DNA of 64,000 nt from assembly GCA_020809705.1 (NCBI GenBank), contig CP085834.1, positions 1,674,001-1,738,000 of the forward strand. Reading direction: 5' to 3'. A program made the translations under genes and the position numbers. The notes beneath the pieces are model-generated. The model saw only the letters and a list, made by a program, of their open reading frames with translations, was not told where the DNA came from and made no database searches. Source of the DNA: Calonectria ilicicola (Eukaryota > Ascomycota > Sordariomycetes > Hypocreales > Nectriaceae). Of this stretch, positions 26,218 through 38,130 are shown one piece after another (the first letter of the stretch is position 1; each line of letters starts with the position of its first letter).

Positions 26218-27007
26218 ATGAAGTTCTTCAACACCCTCGCTTTTGTCTCTGCAGCTGTTGCAACCCCATTGGGAGTTTCTCAAGACAAACGTCAGATTAC
26301 CGGAATGACTGCAAACGAATTTAAGACTGGTGGTTGCAAGGACATCATCTTTATTTGGGCTCGTGGCTCTACCGAGATGGGCAACATGGTATGATCTCTT
26401 CTTGATGCTCACGCTTGCGAGATTCTAACTGTGTGATGATTAGGGAACCATTGTTGGACCTGGTGTTGCCAACGATCTGAAGCAAGCATTCCCTAATAAG
26501 GTCGCTGTCCAAGGTGTCGACTACTCTGCTGCACTCTCGACCAACATGCTTCCCGGAGGAGCAGACCCGTTGGGTGTCAGCAACATGAAGAGCATTCTCG
26601 GCGATGCTGTCACCAAGTGCCCCGATTCCATCATCGTGACTGGTGGATACTCGTAAGTGTCTCTCTAATTTTCCTTAATAAGAAGCAAAGAAATATAACT
26701 AACTGATTTAAAAAGGCAAGGTGCGGCTGTCAACCATCGCGCAATCGAAAACCTCTCCGAGGAACAAAAGAACCGCATCGCAGGAGTTGTCACTTTTGGA
26801 GATACTCAATGGCGCGCCGACAAGGGCCAAATTCCCAACTTCCCCAAGGAAAAGGTCAAGATCATTTGTGCTGAGAACCCCCGTGACACCGTTTGCGATG
26901 GCATTCTAACGGCGGCGATCCTTGCCCCCCACCTGTCTTATGGAAGCCATGCCGAGGAGGGTGCCCAGTTCCTCGTTGAAAAGATCCGTGCGGTCCAAGG
27001 GGCTTAA
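26218..27007 (+). CDS. Cutinase (secreted serine esterase), copy 2
   Basis: Three exons (26218-26388, 26444-26652, 26716-27007) give 223 residues. The signal peptide MKFFNTLAFVSAAVATPLG is followed by a probable Lys-Arg processing site. Motifs are IWARGSTEMGNM, GGYSQG (Ser codon split by intron 2), NPRDTVCDG with the catalytic Asp, and APHLSYG with the catalytic His. It is about the length of classic cutinases. It is divergent with copy 1 across 2.4 kb. The product is extracellular and attacks polyesters such as cutin. Expression is likely inducible, but no operator could be named. Confidence 0.92.
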
Positions 27008-27962
27008 GTTAGCGTTCCTCACGTTTTTTTCTTACTTTTCTTTCTTGGCTGGCAACTGTCTAGATATTTCGACTGTTGACCTGTCGGAACTCTTGAGGGT
27101 GTGATACTTTGGCTGATGGAGCTGGTTTCCTGATATACCTAGATATCAAAGTTTGGCTAGAGTGTTCGAATGAGAGATAATATCGAATGATTTGTTTGTG
27201 AATTGCATCGAACGTGAATCAAATGAGCATGCGTAAATTACAATTTGTGACCCGAGCGCTAACATTGCTTTCTTACAGCAGCGATGGCTGATTGTTTGTG
27301 AAATATTCAAATATTGTGAGAAAAAAAGCTGCTTTGTCAAACCTAAACTCCAGCAAGAACAGTTCTGACTTGAGTCTGTGTCTGATATGAGATATTGGAA
27401 TTCAATACTTGTAAAACCAAGGCGAACAAGACCGAGCCTGGAGATGGGTTTTTACTCACAACTGCTCAAGATAATAGGTTGATAGACATGCCTTGATTTA
27501 AACCTAATTTAGCACGGTTTAAATCGGTCCGACTGGCGGAACAACACAAAACTGAAAGCCACAAGGCACAGTCACAGTCATCCCAATTTCCCAAATAAGT
27601 GAAACATATACCATTCCGTGATATAGTCATGTGATGACATTCGTTGCATTGTAGAACTACCAATAGGCTCACAAGTGCAGCGTATTACTGTAAGAACCCA
27701 TCAATTTCGCGTGTCGGATTATGGGCTCAGTTGTATCGCTTCTGCAGAGGAGCCAATCTCATGAGGCGCTCATGTATGTATACTGTAATTCGCCCCGCCC
27801 CAACATCACAATTGTCTCAGAACCCACTGAGAAATGTATACTACAAATGCTATATTGTTTGGAGAAAAATGTATATAAAGGCAGGCTTGTAACCTTGGTA
27901 GCAGTTTGCACCATCGCATTTTCTTTTATCTACAGACATTGAGCAGCCCAATACATTTCATC
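27008..27962. other. Intergenic region, no gene seen
   Basis: It holds the 3' flank of cutinase 2 and the promoter of the small secreted protein, with a TATA-like sequence (GTATATAAAGG) near 27870-27880. No other gene is supportable. Confidence 0.4.
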
Positions 27963-28282
27963 ATGAAATACACTACCTTCTGCCAAACAATACTCCTGTT
28001 GTCAGGTATGGCATTGGCAACGCCCTTGGTCCCATGGCTTCCGTGTACTAGTCACGAGGAATGTCCCTCTGGCTTCATATGCGGTGAGTGGTTTTCATGT
28101 GAACTATAAAGCGCGGTATTGAGTTGGAGATTTGGACAAAATGAATAGGTGATTGCACCACCAAAAGTGACACTGGGGATAAATGGTTAATTAAACCTCC
28201 AGAAATTACAACACTTTGGCCGCCGATTATGCCTGTTTTCTACGACTCGGATGACGAAGCTTATATGTTGAGAGACAATTAA
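27963..28282 (+). CDS. Small secreted Cys-containing protein
   Basis: Two exons (27963-28083, 28149-28282) give 84 residues. A signal peptide of about 20 residues (start MKYTTFC, then a Leu-rich core ending AMALAT) precedes a mature region of about 64 residues with four Cys (CTSHEEC, then FICGDC) in its first third and an acidic, Pro/Trp-containing tail. The frame stays open unspliced only to 28109, which would give a 48-residue product. The GTGAGT donor and TAG acceptor look sound. A TATA-like box lies about 90 bp upstream. Size and Cys content fit effector-like or antimicrobial secreted proteins. I recognise no family. Confidence 0.6.
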
Positions 28283-28656
28283 TTACCCATCTATTTTCCC
28301 TAGAGGTACTTCAGTGCTCTAGAATCTTCAAGAGCAGGTTTTATATTGGTAGATTACTAGAGACAGTGCTTTCTAAGGATTGAAAACATGAGCTTAGAAG
28401 CTGCAAGGTTATGTTGGCATCGCATCCAATTAGTCATTTGGCAAGTCGAGATTTAGTGATAGATCAAGCTCAATATCATTATCAGCACCTAGAAATGTTC
28501 TCTTACTAAAGAATGCAGAATATTGGCAGTTTGAGAGCTCTCTCTGTATATCTAGGGCATGGACCATTTAGAACCGATTTGGAAACTGATGATTGCATCA
28601 CATAATTTGTGTCAGTTTGTAATGGAGAGGTCTTGAAAATTCTTTGGATTTTGTTG
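28283..28656. other. Convergent 3' region
   Basis: Short AT-rich space between the small secreted protein gene and the DUF7924 gene. Nothing recognisable. Confidence 0.4.
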
Positions 28657-30161
28657 CTAATTATTTTTGAGCTGAGCTGAAGCGACACGCTTACGTTTGC
28701 TCCTCGGTCTTGGCGGTCTTTTGGTGGACAAAGGTCTCTTGCGAGGAGCCGGCTGGTTGCTAGACAAGGCCTCCTGGGGAGGTGATTGTCCATCACTGGG
28801 TATTGTCTGTGGTGTAGAAGCCGGGTCCTGCTGGTGTTCAGCGGTTTTTTGTTGATCCAAATGGGTGTTTGCTTGAGCGATAGATCGATTCCTTTGTTCC
28901 TTTGCCCAGTCTCGAGCATTTCGATACGCGTTTATTCCTTCAAGACAGGTTTCACGGCTATTTGTTAGACAGAAGCTCGCGATTTCTGTAATGATGTATC
29001 CTGGCTTTTCTCTCCCACAGGATGGTGGGACAGTGTGACAAGAGTAGATGCGCAACGCTCTACTGCAATAAATTGCACCCATAGTGTAGGCCATATCGTC
29101 GAAAGTGAGGCTTGGTTCTAGGTAACATCGGAGACTATGCTGTGCACGCGCCCCAAGGGCCAAATCATAGATAATCTGGTTTTCACAAACATCAAGATTT
29201 CCACTAGCCCCTTTGCCCTCGAAGAAAAAGTTTGGGGCAATTGGACGTGATCTATTATTGTTGATGGAGGGAATAATATGCTTGTTTAGACCTTCTTGGA
29301 CTTTCTTTCTGACGTCGTCAGGATGCGCACCATAGTAGTGATCTGGTTTCGCAGTACAAATTGTCCCGTCAGTCAATGGATCAAGATTTGAAAAGAGTTC
29401 ATTTTGAGAGTAGCTCTCAGGATTCTCAATGGTTCCCTCAAGGACTGCCAATATGGAACTGAAGACCTTCAATTCTGAGTGCGCCACCCTCGAAGCTCTT
29501 TGAAACGCCTGGAAGTCCTTCTTCGAAAAGGTGTCTAAGGAAACGGAACTCCTGCGTTTCCGGAGCATTTCCTGAATTTGTTCATGATTCGCAGGCTCGG
29601 AAGGTTCCCGACATTCGAAGGAGTTGAGAATACCGTGATCTCTGAGGTGCTGAGCGAATGCTTTGTCATAGGCACTGGTCAATTTGGTCTTTTGAGAACT
29701 ATTCACTCTGGCTCTTGGATTTGAGGAGTTCGGCGTCGATCGGCTATGGGTATTGGAAGCAGAGGGAATTGACCGCATGTTTTCATGGAATACTAGTTCT
29801 GGATATGGGAACTACTTAATGATTAGTACTCTCACTCTCGAGTTGACTTGAAGTTGCATACTCCTCGAATGTCAGATAGATCAGTACCACCGATCCGAGA
29901 AAATCGCCTCAATGAAGTAAGCTGGCGAGGTGAATATCCGTCAAGGGCATTATTAATAGGCAGCTGTCGATTAGTATTTATAGAAGGACCGGGTTGAAAA
30001 TGTCCATGTTCTTCCGCAAACCGTTGATTCAATTGCCGAAGGGCGCTTGTTGTCAAAGGAATTTTGGACAATCTGTCCCAGAAGCTCGGTGGTCGCGTCA
30101 TCGGCTGGGTTAAGTCGGAGTTTGACTGTTCAACAGACATTAGGAAGCCGTCAAGACTCAT
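28657..30161 (-). CDS. DUF7924-type fungal protein, possible nuclease fold
   Basis: Two exons (30161-29862, 29811-28657) joined by a 50-nt intron with an ACTAAT branch site give 484 residues. The first exon encodes a hydrophilic N-terminus. The core (about residues 200-360) has KPDHYYGAHPDDV, then IAPNFFFEGKGASG, then IIYDLALGARAQHSLRCY, which matches the fungal DUF7924 family as I know it. The E-x-K in the FFFEGKG strand after a preceding Asp resembles a PD-(D/E)XK core; this is inference. The C-terminus is Gln/Pro-rich and ends in a very basic stretch (RPPRPRSKRKR), a likely nuclear signal. Function is unknown. Confidence 0.7.
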
Positions 30162-30746
30162 GAGCGAAGAAGTTTGGTATTTTTGGGTCGAGATTGATGA
30201 TTCATCGGCTTCGTTTTTTGATCTGATGTTTGGCGAAGGAGATGTCTTTGTCTCTCAACCAACCTTGAACTCGTGACCACAATGTATGAGATCAAAAAGC
30301 ACTGACCCCGAACAGCACCTCGAACAATTAGTGTCAGCTAAATTTTTTTTCGTGCTACCAGAAGTGTTCAAAGCCTTGTTCACGCGTTGTTGCATCTGGA
30401 AGTGGGTACTTGTTACAACGCGACGGACCGATTGACGCGTGTCTGTCGCACGTGGTTAAAGTCACAAGTACTGCTTTAATCATCGCCTTGATTTAATAGT
30501 AAAAACTAGGATTAAATGGGAATGGATTGTACGTCATTCGTTGTGATGTATGACAATTGTGTGACAGCGAGTGAAACTAAGTACAATGCCAACGATGTAA
30601 ATTGGATCAAATGCAGATAACTCCGCCCGGAAGAAGACATATATATGCAAATGAAATGAAGCAATATGGTACGTATAATCTCTTATCGCATGGTGCTTCT
30701 ACTGTTGCGGTAGAGCCTACAGGAAAATATTGAAGAATCTTCAATT
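30162..30746. other. Intergenic region, no gene seen
   Basis: Upstream of the DUF7924 gene and downstream of the DUF6594 gene, both on the minus strand. No supportable gene. Confidence 0.4.
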
Positions 30747-31647
30747 TTATAAGTTAGAGAGAAAAACCGACAGAATCGCTCCATATGCAGCCGACACCAC
30801 CATCATTTCTAGATTTGATGCGCGTAGCATGACTGACACAAAACATGCAAATAATATTACGCAAAGTGACACAACAGACAGTTGAACCTTCTTCCGTGAT
30901 TCGTATGCCAAAATACTCAAAGGCACTGTGAAAAAGATGCCCGTTACTCCCGCGATGACGACCCGACCAATGATGTCAGATATTAAGGTGCTATTCTGGG
31001 AAGACCAGTTCTGGCGCTCCTGTGTCGGACTTGCGGCCTCAAGATCATTCTTTTCTGCCTTTGATATTCTCTTGTATCGTATCAGTCGTAGGATATGATG
31101 AATGATCCTTTGTAATGGATCTTGGCGTGCACGAGTGCCCTGATCAATTCTTACGAGCCTGGTTTTGTACTTTTCGTACAATGTAAGGTCTGTTCTAAGC
31201 GAAGATAATTTCTCGTCATCAAGAAGTGAAAATGTTTCCATAGACATGACGGAATTGAAGGCGATCAGAGCTTCATCTAAAATAGATTTAGAAAATCCGC
31301 ACCTTGCATGAAATGATTTACCTACTATATTCCTTCATCAGGCGGCGGAGACGTTTTATAAACTTTCGCGAAATAACCTCATCAATTTGGGGAACAAATT
31401 CATCCTTTTGACAATGCTGAATGCCCAGCCTGTCATTTGCAGTAGGCTCTAAATTCAGACCAAGCCCAAGCTGGTAAATTTGATGATCAAGATCGGCAAT
31501 TTCAGCTTCAAGGTATCGTAAATTCAGTAGCTGTGTGGTTTTGAAACGACGGAACCCATGCAAGGTCAGATTGCTATCAGCCGTGCTTGCCAGCCAGTGG
31601 TCGGCAAATTGCTCGATCAAATTTTTGGACCGTTGACAGTGCTCCAT
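30747..31647 (-). CDS. DUF6594 membrane protein
   Basis: Two exons (31647-31326, 31276-30747) give 283 residues. The N-terminal half has the family's helical pair (LLNLRYLEAEIADLDHQI) and, across the splice, the LMKEYNEALI motif. The C-terminal part has three membrane helices, ending in a segment like VVSAAYGAILSVFLSNL, which corresponds to the 'AAYAAVLVVF' end of DUF6594 proteins. The donor is A|GTAGGT; two other acceptor choices run into stops. The family is fungal, expanded near heterokaryon-incompatibility genes, and of unknown function. Its location is probably an internal or plasma membrane. Confidence 0.75.
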
Positions 31648-33698
31648 GGGATTTTGAGATTTCCAAGTACAGACCAGTTAGTATTTTGACGTCCTCAGGC
31701 GTCGTGGAAGTAAGACTTTTAACGTTGTTGCAACTTCAAGCAGAAAAACCTCGGCTTTTCTTGTATGGAGGGTGGGGACCACGCCAGGCCTCAAAAGTAC
31801 ACCGTAGCCGTGGGAGTAGGAGTGTGAGGTCTGGCAGAGAAAGAAAATTGGGATCGCCTTTGCGTCACCAAGAATCACTATGTATTGGTGGTATTTTATT
31901 TTTCTATTCCCTGACCGACTTCCTTCTCCTAGGTCACATCTGGAGCAGGGCGGTGGGTTTTTGTGGGTTGTGAACGGGAACTACCAAGCTAAACTGGGCT
32001 GTCAAGGCGAACTGCAGCAAGGCGAACTGTAGGACGCCGCGGTGAACTGTGTAGGCGATGGTGATTCGCCCATCCAGCTTGGAAGGCAACTGGACCACTT
32101 GCCGGTCTGCCGCGATACAATCGATTGGGTAGCAGTCCAAGGCCGACTGTGCCATGCTCACGCAGCCACTTCGCTCATCCCCGAAGATCTGCACATACTC
32201 TTGATCTGTTTCATCTTGGCAATGTGCAAGTTTAACTTTCAATTGGAACACGTCGTTCGGCAATGCAATGGCTAAATCTAGTGACTTCTTAGCGTCAAGA
32301 GGGTAAAGATTGAAAATGATCAGTCTTGATAGCAATGTCGAATATTAAAAGGGAGAGAAAAAATATTGCCAGACCTGAGCTTATATCATATCTGACCTCA
32401 GATGCTCTAGGAATTCGCCTGAGTTTTACTCGAGCAAGGGGAACTGATGGTATCCGGCGATCGTAATGAAATCGTCACGATGCATAAAATTGGTTGCATT
32501 GAAATGAACTTTTGAGATCAACCGTGCAACTCGGGCGCAGAATTTACTGGCCATCAGTGGCTGGCCAGACTCTTCTGACCAATATGCACATCAAAGGTTG
32601 AAAGTGACGCTGCAATTTGATGCTGCAAGCCAATTAATGGCGCGCCAAGGCGCCATAACAAGGCACCCTAACGAGGCACCCACTGCTTGATATCACATGC
32701 GATGGAACAGGCAGACGTATTCAGCACGACCATGGCTTGGGGGGGTTTTGCCTAACACGTTCTGTTGTAGTCCGCATAAGGATGCCGAATTTGGACGAAG
32801 CGACACGGTTATGGCACTGATATGCACTACACAAAAGTAATTGGATCTATGACATGGGCAGAAGTATTCGCAGCCAAAACAGTACTGATTGTGTCCTTCG
32901 TAATGAAACGGGCTGAACGATTGGCGGTCCACTCACTTTACGCTCCCTAATGATTCTGCCTTGCTTACTTTCAAAATGCAAAGATGCCCAACTACCCCGC
33001 TCTGGAATTGAATGCACGAATTATGTTGTAAGGGAGCAACCATTCCTCCATTGCAACGCAAACAAAAATGGAAATGAGAGGTTTACCTGCATTGGGTTCC
33101 GTTTGTTCATTTTAATTTTGCTGATTGAAGGGTACATCTTGCATGACTTACCGCCGTTCGTTGTTGTAGCTAGTTGTTCCGGCAGTCGTAGCCGCTTTGA
33201 CCTGTTGATCCTATTGATCACAACACAGCCTGGATGTTGTTTGTGCCGGCCACTGTAGACCCAACAGGGGAAAGATGGTTGTAGCAACATTCTTGATGAT
33301 ATTCTGATGCCAACTCGGGCTGTGTGCGGCCTGGTACCGGCTAGGTTCATCCGCCTGTTGCTGGGTTGAACGGACTTGGCCGGTGAGGCTATTTACAAAG
33401 GGTGATGTGATGTATTTATGAGTATGCTATTCTAGGTCCGTTCGCAGTCGGCTCTACTTTTTGTTGCTTCGAGAATGCTATTTGCTTTCCTTGGCTTGGC
33501 TTCTGATAATAAGTGTCTGCGGAGGCCAATCGCTTTCAGAGGCCCCCGTCGTGATGAGACTAGCCCGAAGAACTCGAAAAATTGGCACACGCTAGCATCC
33601 CCGTAGGAGTCCAACTGGCCATCAGAAAAGGCGCCCTGTGAATTTGTTGAAGCAAAAAGAACACAAAGAGAGTCACAATGGACCAGAGGTCGCTGGTA
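31648..33698. other. Gene-poor region, decayed sequence
   Basis: No intact gene. A minus-strand frame at 31934-32335 has 133 sense codons but no ATG and no known motif. A small cluster of imperfect 13-nt units (CAAGGCACCCTAA type) lies near 32647-32683. Together with the LTR-like unit to the right it looks like old repeat-derived DNA. Confidence 0.4.
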
Positions 33699-34137
33699 TG
33701 TCACACCGTAGAAAGCCTCAATAGCCTAGCCTCGCCAGCGCAGTAACGGCCAGATCAAACGGATCGGCTCCTGATGCATTGAATTGGATGCTCTTGATTT
33801 CTCTCTATGGAAGGAGTCTAGCTAGGCCTCTTATAGCTGCTGTTGCTGCTAGCTGTTGGAGGCTGCCGCTGAGGGCGGCCTCCGGCTACGGGGTCTTAAG
33901 GTTTGATCGGTATGATGATTAGGACTTGGTCTTAATGGTCAATTGGTCGGGCCTAGCAGGGCCCGTGGCCAATAGATTGATAACTCGGGCTCGTGTGTTA
34001 TTTAGTGTGGTGTTTTGGGGCCGACTGCGGCCGTGACCATCTTCCTTTTACTTTTATCCCGATGCCGGCTAGTCCGAGTATCTGACCTATGTAACAGCCG
34101 TCTATATGAGTGATTGAGACCACTTGTGAGTGTGACA
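33699..34137. mobile_element. Probable solo LTR
   Basis: A 439-bp unit starts with TGTCACAC and ends with GTGTGACA, perfect 8-nt inverted termini of the TG...CA type found at retrotransposon LTR ends. The inside is GC-richer than the flanks and non-coding. The adjacent five bases (TGGTA left, TAATT right) do not match, so no target duplication is seen; it may have decayed, or one boundary may be wrong. No second copy was noticed in the window. Confidence 0.45.
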
Positions 34138-34365
34138 TAATTCATTATGTACACAAAATTTCAAATAATTTTATAATAACCCATCAGCGAACAATCTGTT
34201 CATGTTTCACAACTTGGGGAATCGGAACATCTGTATTCCGGATACCGCGTGGCCGGAAAAAGAAAAGAAACGACTGAAATTGTGGTCGCACACGTTGAAG
34301 CGGCAGCGGGGACAAGGAACGAACAACCCAACGGGCGTGATCCAACGTTTCCTGAATCAATCAGA

Positions 34366-36954
34366 ATGCTCCCAAACCAACTCGTTAGTCTCTACCAACA
34401 ATACAAGCATGACACCGACTCGGTTGCGTCATGGCTAGCGTCCACAGCAAAGTCCTGTGGCTACCCCGCTGACCTCCTCTCCACACCCTTGCCGCCCAAA
34501 GCTGCCGCTGAGGCGCCTCAACCTTCAAAGAGACTTAAGGGTAAGGATAGGAAACTAGCCAAACTCGCTGCAGAAAAGGGGAAGAAGCCGCCGCCATTTA
34601 CGGCGCCCAAGGCGAGCAGCTACATTGTCGCACTGAAGGACTTTTTACCACTGGCCAATTACATTGCTGGCCGTCGTAAGCCGACTGTGCCGGTGCCGGA
34701 TGTTTTCTCGGTCACCATCAATCGCCTGATTGATATCAGATCTGGATTTGGCGATTTGATGACTGAACATGGTGTAAAGCGTGATGCTGAATCTGATACA
34801 AAGCATGGCTACTTTGTTGGCATTCTAGAGGCAGTCAGAGATGCTCTTTGTCCTAGTACTGCTGGAGCAAGTGGAGCGTCTTCCACTGAGGCTAAAAATG
34901 ACGCGCCCCAAAATGCAATGAAAAACCTGGGCAACAAGTTTGCTGCTTTGTCGGTCCAAGAACCGTCTCCCAAATTTTTGCAAGACTTTCTCAGTGCATC
35001 GCCTGAGAGACCAAAGCCCCAAGCTAACGATCCGCTGGCTTACGAGGCTGAACCCCAGACTTCACCTGAGGATACCATCTTTGCCTTCCTATTGTTGATG
35101 AACGATCTGAATAGAATCAGATCTCGAATAAGTTGGATCTGGTCCAAGCACTGCAACGGATTGTTTGATCTCCCCGCCGCCGCCTTGGCCACCGACACAG
35201 CCATCTTCCTTGCTCGTGGCTTGATTGACGACGCTGCTCCCCTTTTAAGCGGCGCCGAAGGAGGTGGATGGTGGCTCACGAATCAACACTACGTTATGGC
35301 TTGTCTGCAAAAAGGATACAAGGAGGACCAACTCTATTTGAAGGGCCAAAACAGTTTCAATCATGAATACTATGACATGGCTGACAAAACCTATCTTGTG
35401 GCTCATAAGCTGATGCTTGCATTGCTGGAGGTGATTCCTGCCCGAGGAATACCCCTCGCAAAGGAAGGCATATTTGGTCGATATGACCCCAACAGCGACT
35501 GGGCTTCGAAAACTGGTCTGCAGAAATTTGTTGACGACAAAATCCTCATCACTGAATTTTTCACTGAGCAAATGACGGTCATGCGGGGCGTTCCCCAGTT
35601 TCCGGTAGAAGATGAATTTCTGCGCGGCATAAGGGATATAGTAAACAATCGCAAAGTCACGTACCATGTCGTGTTTGCCGCTCAAATCTTTCTCGATATT
35701 CACCACATCGTCAGAGGTGTAGCCGACGCAGGTTTCAACACCATGGTAAATGAAACCTCAGCTGTCTCCACCAGCATCGCTGCCCATTTCGAATACTTTA
35801 AGGGAGTCAAGATGAAGGAGTGGCCTGCATCAAATGACACGGTATTCCGGCAGTGTAGAACTATGATAGAATGGGTAGGCAAGGACCCCGTATACCAGGC
35901 AAAGGCGAAAGCATACACTGCTAGTGGAACGCCAGTGCCACCAGAAATGGAGTCGCACCGGATCTGGAGATACTCTCCCGTTCTATCTGGATTATACATG
36001 TTTCAGACCAGGGTGCAAGCACGCGAACTGGGAATCACGGTGGCAAATGGATGGGGGTCAATTGCTTTTGTCGCTCATCTGTACAACGCTCTGATGAATG
36101 AAAAGCTAATTCCGGGCCCATGGCCAGATATGGAGATTGTATTGTCGCTTCTAGGGGAATCAAGCTTCTGGGTGGGGGCAGAACGACCCAAAACTCACCA
36201 GGACTGCTTTCAGAAGTTCTGCCTTCAGATCGGAGTAAGCGCTTCGAGTTTCGCAGCCAGGCGCCGACGCAAGAGCACCATTGAGTCGCGTGCCGGGCCA
36301 CGGGGCATCAAGGAGGGTGCACCTGTCTCTTCCATGTTTGCAGACAGGGCAGTCAATGGAATTCCGGCTGATTTTGCTTGGACGCCTGAGCAGATCGATG
36401 ACATTGTATCTCGTTCGCAGTACGACCGTGAGGGCTCGGAGGAGGATGGAACGATGACTATCACACCGATTGATGATCCGCAAGAGCTTAGAGACAGAAA
36501 TCGAACCCGAGAGCAACTGGCCAAAGCGAGAGCGTCTGGCAAAAAGCCCGCATCTGGAGAAACAAGGATCTCTCCGGAGCAACTTGTTGAAGGATTGGTC
36601 TACGCGCTTCAATCCGAGACTCTGGAGCTTGCGTTTCCATACCTATTCTTCCATAGATGGTGCTGGAGGGTGTTGCGGACTGTCAAACAAGCTTGTGATC
36701 CTGTTCTGAGACAGCTATACGGTCCAGCTTACATAGAGAATGAAAGCGAGCTGCCTTTTGTGGTGGGCTACATTCTGATGCTGGCGTCAGGTTTAAATGG
36801 CCCGCAGAATATGAAGCCCATGGAGGGCGCAGCAGAAGCTATGGGTGCTATGTTGAACAGTGGTACTGGTAGAGCGGCGATAAAAACAGCAGCCCTTATT
36901 GGGATTGAAATAGATTTCGGCAGTGATAGCGAGAGTGAGCAGGCAGATGAATAG
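34366..36954 (+). CDS. DUF6604 fungal protein
   Basis: A single-exon gene of 862 residues. The ATG at 34366 (MLPNQLVSLYQQYKHDTD) is the start I prefer, because this is how the family usually begins; the upstream extension starts only at a GTG. The N-terminal DUF6604 region covers about residues 8-230: YKHDTDSVASWLAST, then SKRLKGKDRK in a Lys-rich linker, then YIVALKDFLPLANYIA. The remaining 600 residues are helical and lack transmembrane segments; the extreme C-terminus is acidic. Function is unknown. It is intronless and long among intron-rich neighbours. Confidence 0.75.
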   Translation: MLPNQLVSLYQQYKHDTDSVASWLASTAKSCGYPADLLSTPLPPKAAAEAPQPSKRLKGKDRKLAKLAAEKGKKPPPFTAPKASSYIVALKDFLPLANYIAGRRKPTVPVPDVFSVTINRLIDIRSGFGDLMTEHGVKRDAESDTKHGYFVGILEAVRDALCPSTAGASGASSTEAKNDAPQNAMKNLGNKFAALSVQEPSPKFLQDFLSASPERPKPQANDPLAYEAEPQTSPEDTIFAFLLLMNDLNRIRSRISWIWSKHCNGLFDLPAAALATDTAIFLARGLIDDAAPLLSGAEGGGWWLTNQHYVMACLQKGYKEDQLYLKGQNSFNHEYYDMADKTYLVAHKLMLALLEVIPARGIPLAKEGIFGRYDPNSDWASKTGLQKFVDDKILITEFFTEQMTVMRGVPQFPVEDEFLRGIRDIVNNRKVTYHVVFAAQIFLDIHHIVRGVADAGFNTMVNETSAVSTSIAAHFEYFKGVKMKEWPASNDTVFRQCRTMIEWVGKDPVYQAKAKAYTASGTPVPPEMESHRIWRYSPVLSGLYMFQTRVQARELGITVANGWGSIAFVAHLYNALMNEKLIPGPWPDMEIVLSLLGESSFWVGAERPKTHQDCFQKFCLQIGVSASSFAARRRRKSTIESRAGPRGIKEGAPVSSMFADRAVNGIPADFAWTPEQIDDIVSRSQYDREGSEEDGTMTITPIDDPQELRDRNRTREQLAKARASGKKPASGETRISPEQLVEGLVYALQSETLELAFPYLFFHRWCWRVLRTVKQACDPVLRQLYGPAYIENESELPFVVGYILMLASGLNGPQNMKPMEGAAEAMGAMLNSGTGRAAIKTAALIGIEIDFGSDSESEQADE

Positions 36955-38130
36955 CCATAGTTTGTATTGCAATCAGAGAAAACAATCTCAAGACCCTCTC
37001 TGTACTATTGAAGCATACCCTAGAGAAGACACTGATTTGAAAGAAGGTAGAGTGCATTGAGTCACGGCCGACAGTTGTAGCAACTCTCGGGCCGGGTGTC
37101 TTCTGGTTTATCCCCGGTATACCCACTGGAACAAGGTTGTCTCGCCGAGCCAAATCCTAACTAATTAAAGCCCCTCAATGCTGCGTGTTCCGCCGATCCT
37201 CATTATAAGCGGCTCGTGAGCACAGAACAAAAAAGATGAACCAAGTCCCCGTGGAAGAGGGAACGATGGCGGACCCCACGGGTAAACAATACGAGATACG
37301 AAAACCCAACCACTCAGGGATGAGGCTGCTCCTCGAAAAGTAAATCTTTTCCATTGAATTTTCGTATTGTAACACCCCAGCCAACGCACAACCTCTGAGT
37401 GGGTATCCCGGGGCTTAGCACACCGAAAAGGTCACCTATAATGCTGATCAATCTATGAATTTTGGGGCATGTCATGGGATGCCTGTCAATGCAAGACCAC
37501 CGAATGGCCAAGGGGAAGATGGGGTTTAATAGGAGGCATGCCTCAGAACGCACAAGAATCCACCAGAAATGAACAATTCTAGCATAACCACTGGTCAACT
37601 TGAAGATGGGTTTTAATTAGTAATCTCCTCAATTTTATACCTTCCCTGAAAAGTATCACATCGGCGAGAACAAGGAAAAATTCACGGAGGGAGGGCCAAT
37701 CGGTGTTAAGCTATGCTGGCCTGTTGCTCGGCGAAATGGTATGCACGTTCCGTGGTAGTATTAGAGCGCTGATCTTGTTGCCCAGTGGGTTTGCCATAGC
37801 CCTCATTGATGAGGCCGGAAAAGTTCATGTCCGTTTAATGTTTGACTTCCAAGCTTGGACTCAATACCGAGCGTTAGCTCTGTGACGTTGACTTTTATCC
37901 AAGAACTGCCGTAGCTAATAGATCCTACCCCAGTGTGAGTGCCCCAAAATAGCGGGTCACTATAGTACAACCATTTAAGGGTCAAGGACGTAATCGTGAA
38001 ATCGATATAAGGAGAGCATTGTCAGCACCTTGCACTTCCGCTTTCACGCTCTCTATCACATTCTCTTTTCTTTTTTTTTTCATTTCTCAGGAAAATTCCG
38101 GTCACTCTTTTGAATTTAATCTTAAACACA
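36955..38130. other. Intergenic region, no gene seen
   Basis: About 1.2 kb between the DUF6604 and tyrosinase genes. The last 100 bases (pyrimidine-rich near 38060-38080) are probably the tyrosinase promoter and leader. Confidence 0.4.

Noticed and set aside
31934..32335. 133-codon minus-strand frame
   Set aside because: It starts at TTG after an in-frame stop, has no ATG and no recognisable motif; listed only as decayed sequence.
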